Origin: Diphasiastrum complanatum
Taxonomy: Eukaryota > Streptophyta > Lycopodiopsida > Lycopodiales > Lycopodiaceae
Length of the DNA: 64,000 bases
Direction of reading: 5' to 3'
Assembly (NCBI GenBank): GCA_029204225.1
Contig: CM055099.1
Coordinates: 40,085,192-40,149,191 of the forward strand
This document shows positions 25,014 to 34,764 of the stretch, in pieces. Under the pieces are notes generated by a model. The model was not told the DNA's origin. It did no database searches and saw nothing but the letters and a program-made list of their open reading frames with translations. Position 1 is the first letter of the stretch, and each line of letters begins with the position of its first letter. Position numbers and translations under genes: made by a program.

Positions 25014-25902
25014 TGTTGTAAAGTTGACTCAGGTGCACCTAGTGTGCCCTGTAAGACTCTAAGGGGTGACGATCCCTAAGGTCCCAGAGCAAGTTAGAAC
25101 GTCAAGGACTGAGCCTCCGACCTATGGTGAGCCAGTCAAGTAGTCACAAGTCATGAGTTAGCTCTGGAGCTCGAGTATTGGCCTAGTCAGGAAGCAAGTT
25201 GATTCTGCCGCCCGGACGGCTCCTGGGACCCATGTCCGGGAGCCAGACTGATTCTGCCAGGCTTGCCAGGCTTAATCAGCAAAATAAAAACGAAGTCCCA
25301 AAAAGCGTGCTTTACCAGAAAGCACTATGTTTCAGAACAGAGGGGGTGCACCGAATCACAGCAGAACTATAGGGGGGGTCCGGCAGACAGAAACTTGGGC
25401 AGCTCAACCAGCGCTAGGAATCCAGTCGCCAGGTCTCAGCTCCCTCTACCAGCACGAGCCAGGCACAATGCCCAACACGTGTTGGTGGCCCCGAGACCAA
25501 TCAGTCTATGTATGAATGTAACCTCGATGATTACCATTTCGGTTTCGCCTCCGGGACTGGTCCAAGTGGAAGGACCCTTACTACAACCTTTTTGCGTCGT
25601 CGGCGCCTAAGGGTCCTTGTCATCGACATGGGGCTCGCCGCTATGCCAATTGGTCAGTTTGGTGACCGCTATGCCTTGGGTTTCATGTGTGGCTTGTCTT
25701 TGCCTTTGGTTACCTTTTGGGGACGTATTCTGAGTTGGCTTTCGGGTTGGTTGAGATTCCAGTTTTCTTAAGTCTGAATGGTTAAGCTTGTTACGTTTTC
25801 GGGTTGGCTTTTACGTAAGTGCATGATGGATGAATGTTAGACTTAAGCGTGTGTTGGGGAAACCGCTCAAGTCCCAGCGCCCTTTGAGGCGCCGACGCAA
25901 TA
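25014..25902 (+). repeat. 3' LTR of the Ty3 element (889 bp)
   Basis: It is preceded by the polypurine tract GAGGGGAGGA at 25004-25013. It starts TGTTGTAAAGTTGACTC and ends GACGCAATA, where the 5' LTR has CAACA. It lacks the roughly 29-bp block with the AATAAA found in the 5' copy, so the usual signal for ending element transcripts may be missing. Confidence 0.92.
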
Positions 25903-25907
25903 GGGGA

Positions 25908-27593
25908 GAGGGGGGATTCGCTCTCCAAGGGCATTCCGCCCAGGAAGGCGTCCGCAAGAGGGCGGAATGCCCCAGAGGAGGCATCATTCCTTGTCAAAAA
26001 ATTAGTTTTTACTTGTTTTGTAAGGTCTTTTTTGTTTCACGCGGAAGGTGCATGTAAAAATTTTGAAAAATAAATAAAAAAGAGGCGCACAGGGAGGCGC
26101 CTCCATTTCCTTTGTTGAAAAGGAAAAAAAGATTTTACGGTCATTCAGTTATCACTTCACCTCATAACTTTAGGACAACTTTCTGGAGTGCATAGGTCAT
26201 CATAACTTCAAGAGGCATAGATCATTGTAAAGCCATTTCCCAATAGATCAAAAATCCTGCACAGGAAGAAAAAATTGCAAGGCTCATCTTACAAAAGACT
26301 TGTGTCAAAATTGCAGCCGGGGCAACCCTTACCTTACCAATGACCATGCTCTCAAAGGACACTTGAGCCCAAAGGAAAATTGAGAACGTTGGCGGCTGCC
26401 TCCTCCTCCTCCTCCGTCTTGTTCAGGAGTGTGCCGCCCATTATCTCCACAATGGACATTCCCGACCGCCATCTCTATCTCATGTGACATGTCCGTGTAC
26501 GAAGAATGGAGTGGACATTCATTCACCCACACTCTAGTCTACTAGAAACAGTTGAGGAGCTTTTACATGTGCATTGTATTGTGCACTCACCTCTAGGCTC
26601 TGCCTTTTCTAAATTATTGGCGGCTACTACTCATTTCGCCTGCTGGTCGCAGAAAGAAAGAAAGAAACTGGAGACTTCTGGATGGGTTATAAGGATTCAT
26701 GGTATCATGAGTCATTGAGAATGCGTAGTAAGTAGTTGGCTGCCTAGTATCCAGTAAGAGTCTAGGAGACGCGGAGTAGATAACCGAACGAAGAGCAATG
26801 AAAAGCACACATGCACAGACAACATTGATAAAGACTCGAGAGGTTGCGTCTCAGAAGTTGCAGCTACATTAAATTAATGGTCATTTGATTATTCTAGTAG
26901 CGTCTTTTGTATATTGTATATTTTTCCAGGGCATGTCACTTATAAATCCATGCTCTCTTGATCAGCGAGATGTGTGTGTGTGTCTCTCTCTCTCTCGGTG
27001 CCTCTTTGTCTCGAGCACGGCGTCCCACTCCATCTGATTTCTCACGCTTGCTGCAGGCAAACGTTTTCTTGTTCTCGAAAGTGAATATTCATCCAACAAT
27101 TTATCCCGGCAACTCCAGCCTATTGAGTTTTATTTCTGTGAAGCTGATGATGGTGGTATAAGCTGCTTCACATCAATCACAAACTTTGTCTGTCCTTGAA
27201 CTTCCCGAGTCCCTTCGGATCATTGTCCAGCCTGTTCTTTACCGCATTGCACAGTTATATAGTTCTTCTACTCAAATCTCTTACAGAACCTGCTTTCCGA
27301 ACTGCAGCTAAATTTGATCTGGTATTTTATCTTGTATGTGGGTTGAGGAGTTTGCGAGGACTTTCGTCATCGCGTTTCAATAAAGCTGAGATATTTGCCA
27401 AAAAAACAATCTATGATTATGAATTTCTCTTCTGAGTCCTTGCATTTCACAAATTCTGAGTCCTTGCATTTCACAAAATTTTGTTGTTTTTCGTTTTAGA
27501 GCCAGAGGATCGTCATTTCTATTGAAGCTTGAAGGGGCAAGAAGTAAAGGCGTTTCTATAAACAAATAAACTGATCATTTCCTTGCAAATAAG
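25908..27593. other. Intergenic and 5' region of the HAD hydrolase gene
   Basis: Immediately right of the Ty3 element is a GC-rich block with inverted gggcattccgccc / gggcggaatgcccc (25938-25973), which can fold into a hairpin. No gene was recognised from 26000 to 26950. The part after about 26960 starts with TG and CT microsatellites (26968-26997). It may contain the transcription start and an untranslated leader with an intron for the gene at 27594, but I could not place splice sites. Confidence 0.5.
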
Positions 27594-29125
27594 ATGACGG
27601 GATCATTGAGGAAATTGCAGTGCATAACTATGGATGTTACTGGTACTTTGATAGCTTACAAGGGCAAGCTCGGAGATTACTATTGCATGGCGGCAAAAAA
27701 TGTTGGGTTGCCATGCCCTGACTACGAACGCATGCACAAAGGCTTTAAAGTGGCATACAACAACATGGCCAAGCGTTTCCCCTGCTTTGGATGGAACGCG
27801 AAGATGGATAGCAAGACATGGTGGCGTATGTGTGTTCAAGATTCTTTCATCCAGGTCAGTTACTCGCCTTTTCGATCTCGGGCTGGTCGTGTGATCACTT
27901 GGAATTCATCGAGCATTCATAAGAGCCTTAACCAGGTTCTGTTAGAAGAAGCGGTTCGTATCATGCTTAGTGGCCTACGCAGGTTTGAGAGTCTCGGTAT
28001 AACAGAGCTTGTAACAAAACATTACTTAGTATGGTCACTTTTTCATGCTAAGACCGTGCGGTTCACGCACTTTCTTTCAGGAGCCAAAATGAAATCCGAC
28101 TCACCAGCACGCATGATTGCTTCAGTAGAACACTAAATGTCATTTGATTTATTCTCTTCTACTTGGTTTAAGATATTCACTAGCTAGTCGTGAACCCGCA
28201 TAAATGTGTTGTTTTGGACGGCATAAATTACAGTTTTTCAGAATTTCCCCATATAATTGACTATGTTCAATTGGAAAATTGGGCAGGCAGGATACACATA
28301 TGATGATGCAACTTTCGACAAGGTGTTTGACCGCATTTATGCTGCTTTTGGCTCAACTGCACCCTACATCTTATTCCCGGATGCAATACCCTTCGTAAGA
28401 TGGGCACGAAGTGAAGGCATCGTTGTTGGGATACTCAGCAACTCGGATTCTCGATATCAAGATGTCATTTTGCCCGCACTTGGGCTTCACCAGGTCCTCC
28501 TCATTACAATACTTTCCGAAAAGCAACTTTAGAACTTATATTTGATAGATCAAAACTGCTGTCAGTTCTAGTTGCTTCTGAAGTTCGGCATTTAGTCAGT
28601 CCAACATCTACTTGAAATTGCTGAAGCCGTCTCGCTTTATGTAGGTTGTATTGAACGTACAACTTATTAGCAGAAAATTACATTGAATTTTCAATCGTGT
28701 GATGAGCATCTGCTGATCCTTAGTTGCTATGTCCAAATGCTGAGTGTTTACAGGGATCTGAGTGGGATTTTGGAATTTTCTCTGGCACAGTTGGGCTAGA
28801 AAAGCCTGATCCGTCTATGTATGAGCTAGCATTAAGAAGTGCTGGTAACATACCTGTGGCAAATTCATTGCACATTGGTGACAATTTTGAAAAAGACTAT
28901 CTTCCTGCATTGAGCATAGGTATGAAGGCACTGCTGCTTGATCGATTCAATACAGTGGAAGCAAAAGTGTGGAAGGAAAAGGGTTCCACTGTACTTCAAA
29001 ATCTTTTGGCGATTCAGAAGTGGATCATTCAACATGAAAACCTACATTCCAGCGAGCTGGTCACTAACGGTTCCAGGCACTTGCAAAAGGAAGCATTACC
29101 CAGGAACAATTGTCTGAGGCAATGA
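27594..29125 (+). CDS. HAD-superfamily hydrolase, HDHD3-like, 3 exons
   Basis: Exons are 27594-27854, 28287-28493 and 28754-29125. All introns are phase 0 with GT-AG borders, giving 279 residues, near the family size. HAD motif I is MDVTGTL with nucleophile Asp14. The usual second Asp is Thr16, as is typical of this group. The helical cap follows (residues 25-110). Motif II is GILSNSDSRY (Ser138). Motif III is Lys173 in GLEKPDPSMYE. Motif IV is HIGDNFEKD (Asp199, Asp204). The sequence closely follows plant HDHD3-like proteins (for example the Arabidopsis At2g41250 type) in the central SAFG/PALGL region. It probably encodes a soluble Mg-dependent phosphatase of unknown substrate. No transit peptide is evident. 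The last 40 residues are more variable. All motifs are intact, so the gene looks functional. Confidence 0.93.
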
Positions 29126-30063
29126 ACACGAGAGAACGGCAAAACGAACTTACGCATCAAGCATTTCTTCAATCTGGGAGATATATGCATTTAGTATTAG
29201 ATCTTTCGCTAGAATATCCGCCTGAAAGAAAAAAAAAGTCATGAAACTACACTTCAAAGAAAAAAACCTGTGAAACTACACTACAGAATATTAACAGTGT
29301 GTAAGAATTCCTGCTCAAACTTTACTTCCAAGTTTTTAGCACCCATACACGCAACAACGGACGGGAAAGCATAAACTCTTAAGTTTTATATGAAACTTGA
29401 AATCACATAATTCACTGTGAATATGCAACCTTTGTAGAACGACTTTATCATCTACCACCAATGGAGATGCAGACTGCTTCTTTTAAGGAGAATCCAGGTC
29501 AGAATCTGACAATGCTGGCGGTTGTGAATGGAGCATTCACAGTTTTATTCATGTTACTAACACCATATGAAATGTTCTTATTCAGAACTTATTTAGTTTA
29601 GCATTCTGATTATTTTGACATTCTACTGATCTTGTTTCAGATCTGATTTGTTTTAATTGTATTTAGCTTTGTTGCCACTGCTCCCACTTCATGTGAAAGC
29701 TTCAGCTTTTTATTTGATCCTGCTCCTCTTTGGTCTATGCTTCTGAACTGCATCTTCATGTGGACGGTATTAGAAGACGTCTTTTCTTTCACCTGCACAT
29801 GGAGTTCGCTTTAATTCAGCTTTCTGGCATCTTCAAAAAGCTAGCTTTGATTGTTGTTTTGTTGATTAGTTGCTTGTTTCAACAACTCTTGGTTGATTGG
29901 TTGATTTTGATGTCATTTTTTCAAAAAAGAGTTTCAAGTTGATGTGCTTCTTTAACTACTTCAGCACTCAATACTTGATCATCATCATTCTCTTCCTCTT
30001 CTTTCTTCTCTTCACAATCTTCATATGCCTTCGTGCGTCAAGTAGAATGCATGTCACAGGACT
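29126..30063. other. Downstream flank of the hydrolase gene
   Basis: This is AT-rich non-coding sequence. It includes the expected 3' UTR and T-rich stretches at 29880-30030. I see no gene in it. Confidence 0.5.
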
Positions 30064-30274
30064 GGCTCTGATACCGTAATTGACGTTTGCCAAATTTTTG
30101 GGCCATATATAATTTTGCATAATATAGGGCCCGAAGAACATTTTTTGCCTGGGTGCGTGCAAGAGCAAGAGAGAGAGAGAGAGAGAGAGAGAGAGTGTCG
30201 AGGAGATAGACAAAGGAGAGAGAGAGAGAGAGAGAGAGAGAGTCGAGGAGATAGACAAAGGAGAGAGAAGAGAG

Positions 30275-30312
<38 letters not shown>
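30064..30312. repeat. Inverted PBS-like site followed by LTR-like sequence and (GA)n
   Basis: GGCTCTGATACC at 30064-30075 is the reverse complement of a tRNA-Met primer-binding site, which suggests the end of a minus-strand LTR that runs rightward. The next 90 bp (taattgacgtttgccaaattttt ... tatagggcccgaa) match 40324-40395. They lead into an interrupted GA microsatellite at 30167-30312 containing two copies of tcgaggagatagacaaagg. Confidence 0.6.
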
Positions 30313-30376
30313 ATATGGAGGAGAGAGGTGTTGGGGTTTAATCTTATTCCTACTCATCCTAACTGCCCTCCTTCCT

Positions 30377-30955
30377 TCTATCCAACAAGAATCTATGAGA
30401 CTTCAGATGTATCGACTTGTCTCTTTCTGAGGAAGAAGGTACTTACACTCAAAATGAATGAAGGCACCTCAGTCAACAATCATCTAAATGAATTTAAGCA
30501 GTTGCTTAATCAACTTGTTGCCATAGGTTCTCCTATTTCAGAAGAAGACTCAACAATGTCTCTTCTCGCCAATCTTCCATCCTCCTACGATAATCTAGTG
30601 TTGTTTTTGAGCAATACTCCTGCGTTGTCTCTTCAGAAGCTGACAGCAAGTCTTTTGCAAGAAGAATTCAGGAGAAAGAGCTTATCAACAATGAGTACCA
30701 ACTACTTTCAGCATGGGAAGCAAAGGATGGCAAAGCACTTGCCATTGTATCCTTGAATCTGAAAGACTCAAATTGCTCACGTATCAAACAACACCACCTC
30801 CAAAGAAGCGTGAGATATCCTAACAAGTATCTACGAAACTTCAGATGTATCGACTCGCCTCTTTCTGAAGAAAGTACTTACACTCAAAATGAGCGAAAGC
30901 ACCTCAGTCAGCAATCATCTAAACAAATTCAAGCAGCTGTTGAATCAACTTCATT
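30377..30955 (+). pseudogene. Copia gag N-part (UBN2-like) with internal duplication
   Basis: The first copy, from 30384, reads YETSDVSTCLFLRKKVLTLKM then HLNEFKQLLNQLV and LLANLPSSYDNLV, the gag helical region typical of Copia. The second copy of its first 135 bp (about 30820-30955) is partly frame-shifted but similar at DNA level (gaaacttcagatgtatcgac). It stops abruptly at about 30950, where foreign sequence begins. Confidence 0.75.
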
Positions 30956-31273
30956 ACAGGAGTTCTCAAACTTAGAAGGGTCGTTTGTTACGAGTTTTTT
31001 TTTTTTCCTCTCTGTTTATGTCCGTGTGGCCCAATCGGTTCTTGACATAGTGGCTTCTGTGTAACATAACTCGCGTGACCCAAAAAACACAATTCATATT
31101 TGGGCAAATTTGAATTTCCGGTCCGGTAGATTGGAAGCATACTATTGGCTGGCGTGCCCGACTATTGGTTGACTAAACTGCTTGGGTTAACCTCAAGTTA
31201 AAATTATCTTGGGACTCACAAATAGGTTTGGCGCCTATTATACTCTGAACTCTCATATTGACGAGTTCAAGCT

Positions 31274-32623
31274 ATGGCGATGAGAAGGAGACCGAGATCC
31301 TTGATATGCTTTGCAATTTTTTATAATGAGAGGGAAGACGATGGCACATGGATTGCTCGTGAATATCATAAGGCTTCTTGGGTACTGATGCATCCATCGG
31401 CGAGAGAGGCTTTTCGCCAAAAGAAAAAGGCCAAGTATACATATAGATCTTATTGGAAAGGGCGGATTATTGATTTCAAAGTTTCTCCAGGAGGACAAAC
31501 CATTTCAGAGGTGCTTATTCAACATGTTTATATGCATTCGGAACTTAATGTGGAGGCTGTAAATCCACATGATTTTCGAAAGTGTAATTGTAAGTACCTT
31601 AATTTTTTGAATTGCTTGTCATTTTTAAAACGTATTCGTATTTATGAATTGGAGCTTATTATGATTTTGTATTGCAAATCTATATCCTTCAAATATACAT
31701 GAATGGGAACCTGTGGCGTCTCTTTCTGGTATTATAGATGTCATCTATTCAGAAATTGGCAAATTGCAATACAGAGGATGAACGACAAAAGAACTTGCAA
31801 ATTCTGGAATATTTTTTTATGATGCTATGTATATTCGAGACACAAATGGAGGAATGGGAAAACTAGAGTATATACCTCTACCTAATTTTCAAGATAACGT
31901 GTGGTGGATTGCAGTCAACGACAACATAATAAAATGCTTTCGTTCCAAGCTATATAATGATGTACAAAAGTCACTCAAAACTAGTACAGGATCAAGAAAT
32001 GTGCACTTAAGCTGGTTTATTCCAATGTCATTGTTTGTCAGCTCTTTTTCAAACACGGAAGTGCATCGAACTCCCACATTGTTTGTTTGCAAAAATCTTT
32101 CAGATGATGTTTTATTCAAATTCATGGACAAAGGTTGGGATATAAGATCCACTGCAGATATTTCTTGTAGAATCAAACATTCATCCATATCATTTAGATA
32201 CAGTATAGAAAAGCAAATGCTTAGTATGGTGTTTCATTATCAGAGATGGAAAGAACACAATGGTACTTGGGCCCCATTAGATCAAGATCTAGACAGCATT
32301 GGACACATTGATCGTATAGGCATTGATATCATGGCAAATGGGGATTTACTTACTATTATTGAGGTTGAGCAAGACTGGACCTTATTCTACATTAGAACGG
32401 AACTGACACTTTTACAGCAAGATATCCTCGAATATTTCAACTTTATATTGGATGGAAAATTGGTATGTGAAATCCATGAATTTGTATATCAATTTATATT
32501 CATTATCCTTTTTGTCAATATTCGGATCACTAACTGTAATTTAATTAATGTATGTTTGTGCAGATACGTAAAAGACATGAAGAGAAAATCAAATGCAAAG
32601 ATTTGTGCAGAATGTTCAGATAA
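31274..32623 (+). pseudogene. Unrecognised intron-bearing gene, decayed by one stop
   Basis: Exon 1 (31274-31589) starts MAMRRRPRSLICFAIFYNE and ends at a GTAAGT donor. A second block (about 31700-32463) reads from WEPVASLSGIIDVIYSEIG through SGIFFYDAMYIRDTNGGMG to a GTATGT donor after GKL. It is broken by one in-frame TGA at 31779-31781. A last exon (32565-32623) after TTTGTGCAG adds IRKRHEEKIKCKDLCRMFR and a stop. No acceptor AG is obvious for block 2. The product would be about 390 residues, mixed alpha/beta in look, with no signal peptide or membrane segment. I do not recognise the family. It converges on the H3-Ulp1 pseudogene, about 450 bp away, and both lie within the same foreign insert, so they may belong to one mobile element. 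Confidence 0.55.
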
Positions 32624-33073
32624 TAGAGCAATCATGATACAAGATTTGTAAAAGCTCTCATAAATATCAATATATTTCTCATTTTCTGAGAATGTACATG
32701 TGTGTCCTGTATTTAACAATGGATGTTTTTTTCTCATTGTCTCTATTTTTCTATATGCCCATAATTATTCACAGGGCATTACATAAAAAATGTATATCTT
32801 CTATTTAATCTATTATTTACAACTCAAAGTAGTATGGATTATCTCCACCCTGCACTAGTGTCAGTTGTGGACTTGATTGGCCTCCCGTTTCCGCAACTGG
32901 ACTGGGTATTGCATGAGAAAATAAGTTCACCAACATCTATTGATGAAACTCATATATCTCATTCATTGAAAATGCTCGACATTTATTTTGCAAATCCAAA
33001 AGAATCGGGTCAATTGACTTATCAAAAAACAAATTAAAAATAACTTAGTTAGGCCATTCACTAGTCTATTTAC

Positions 33074-34742
33074 CTTTCGTATATCTAGAGCCCCGGATTG
33101 CATGATATACCATTCTAAAAAGTCTTATACATTGCGGATGGAGAACCATCCACAGCTATGTCCATCCTCTTGCTGAGCTGACTTCAATCACAAAACGTAT
33201 AATAGGTTAGTTGTGCACTCTGAAAAAAATAGATCATATTACCTATCAGATACTTGATGAGAAATACTTACTTCTGCATCAGCAATCTCCAGGTGGCTAT
33301 TTACAGTGGCCTCATCCGGCCTTGGCAAAAATGGCAACATTCTGCTATACATCACGTCCATTTCGGCATGGGTAGACTTTAAGGAGTTCATCTTTAAACA
33401 GATGGGATTAATGATCCCATCTGAATCTTCTCTAAGGGAGATTATATGCATACTCCAATGCTTACTGCAAACAAGAGATAATTAGTTAAACTAAAGGAAT
33501 TACAATACCTATTAAAAATATTACTAGAATATATTCTATGTAATCACTTACTTTTGGCAGTATCAAATAATAAAGACTTTGGCGTCCGAGGTTGTATGGA
33601 GAAGATACTTCGTCGCCTTAGTTGGACTATGAAGGTTGTGTGCGAAAAAGGACAGCACAACTCCAATGTCCTTAGCATCATCGCATTGACATCTATTTAC
33701 AAAATACATCAAACCAGCCTCCACAACTGGATCTGATATATCTAAGGTCTTCTCCTTCAGGGCATCACAAAAGTCTTTATTTATGTGATTTATATAATTA
33801 ATTGAACTTAGACAAAAAGAAAATTGACCTCCTAGCTTGTCAATTTCTTTGGCAACATACTCATCAAAAATTATATACCTCTCAGAATCCAAAAATGAAT
33901 CTTTGGGATCAACAGGAAATCTTACACAAAGATCCTTATAAAAATCACCTATTAAACTTAAATCTAGATCCGATATTATTTTATCTACAGTTGAGTTCAT
34001 TTCCTCGTTATTGTGGGATGGAATTGAGGGAATGCTTCTTGGTTTCCAAGGGGAGGCTCGAACCTGAGACCAAAGAAACTTTGGATGTCAAGCTAACCAA
34101 CTGAGCCAACCCCGATGGAATTGAGGGAATGGAAGAGGAACTACTTGAATAGTTAGGGGTGGTGAGAGGAGAAGAAGACACTCCAGAATGGTGTGATGGT
34201 CCAACCAAAGCACGAGGGATGTGAGGGGGGGATGGTGATTCGCTGAGTACCACTCTTTGCTTGGCAGGCCTGGTGGGCTTGGTCTGCTTCCTCCTTCTTC
34301 GTTGAGGAACAGGACCTCTCTCTGTAGGTGGTGGCCTAGAGGTGAAGCCACTCTTAAAGACCTGATCGTATGTACTCCTCAGCCTCATGACAAGATGCAT
34401 GTCCTAAGGCATGAGAGTAAATCTCTTTGCGTGCACTGTGCAAAGCATGGAGTCCTCAAAGAATTTGACTTGGAAGTCCTCATAGGCAGTATGGAGGGCT
34501 TCCAGGGCTGTTATGTTCCAGCGAACATCATGTGAGAGGGACATTTTTACCAATCTCACAGATCTGTAGAAAGGAGCACGGGGAATCAGAAGATTTGCGG
34601 TCCTCTGAAGTCTCCTGATATCCCTTAACCATGGCCTTCTAGGCCGACCTACTCTCCTACCAGTGCCCACTGCCCTTTGTAGAGGAGGGCGAGGAGGCGG
34701 GGCAAATGCGGTAAGGCGGGCTGTCTGCTTGGTATGGGCCAT
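33074..34742 (-). pseudogene. Histone H3-like domain fused to Ulp1 (C48) protease, pseudogene
   Basis: On the minus strand the start at 34742 opens MAHTKQTARLT, close to the canonical H3 tail (K4 kept, K9 replaced by Leu). The histone fold follows: LRDIRRLQRTANLLI, then ALEALHTAYEDF, then FFEDSMLCTVHAKRFTLMP (to about 34407). A TAG at 34404-34406 replaces the residue after MP. The frame then continues with RLRSTYDQVF and a basic, Ser/Pro-rich linker (34403-34132). After the tRNA-derived insertion (34035-34113) a protease region begins at about 34016. Exon 1 ends at 33552 (GTAAGT) with a TGA at 33563. Exon 2 starts at 33464 with KHWSMHIISLRED, the catalytic His region, and has MNSLKSTH where Asp is expected. 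Exon 3 (33181-33074) has QQEDGHSCGWF with catalytic Gln and Cys, then a TAA at 33125. Ulp1 proteases cleave SUMO-like conjugates and are frequent in plant DNA transposons. Three stops and the insertion make this copy dead. Confidence 0.8.
34035..34113 (-). mobile_element. 79-bp tRNA-derived SINE or tRNA retropseudogene
   Basis: On the minus strand it starts ggggttggctcagttgg (A-box type) and carries ggttcgagcc (B-box type) followed by tcccc, which can pair with the 5' end. It is flanked by perfect 18-bp direct repeats, gatggaattgagggaatg, at 34017-34034 and 34114-34131. Long target duplications of this kind are typical of LINE-mobilised retroposition. The tail after the tRNA part is only about 12 bases, so it is either a very short SINE or a retroposed tRNA-like transcript. 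Confidence 0.85.
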
Positions 34743-34764
34743 TGCAAGGTAGGGTATCGATATG

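Larger units (their letters stand above)
20208..25902 (+). mobile_element. Ty3 chromovirus-like LTR retrotransposon, coding-dead
   Basis: The element is complete at both ends. The 5' LTR is 20208-21125, the primer-binding site 21128-21140, the polypurine tract 25004-25013 and the 3' LTR 25014-25902. The target duplication is GGGGA (20203-20207 and 25903-25907). The order protease, reverse transcriptase, RNase H, integrase and chromodomain places it in the Ty3 (Metaviridae) chromoviruses. A recognisable gag is absent: the leader runs straight to the protease. The LTRs are closely similar apart from an indel of about 29 bp. Confidence 0.93.

Noticed and set aside
27855-28136. Extended reading of the HAD hydrolase first exon
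   Set aside because: It reads through the intron; the conserved DSFIQ-AGYTYDD join uses GT at 27855 and AG at 28285-28286.
30115-30756. 213-residue frame beginning with an Arg-Glu repeat
   Set aside because: The N-terminal half is a translated GA microsatellite; only the Copia gag part from about 30384 is meaningful.
34035-34113. Functional tRNA gene
   Set aside because: The target duplications and the weak cloverleaf with an irregular anticodon region point to a retroposed copy, not a working tRNA.
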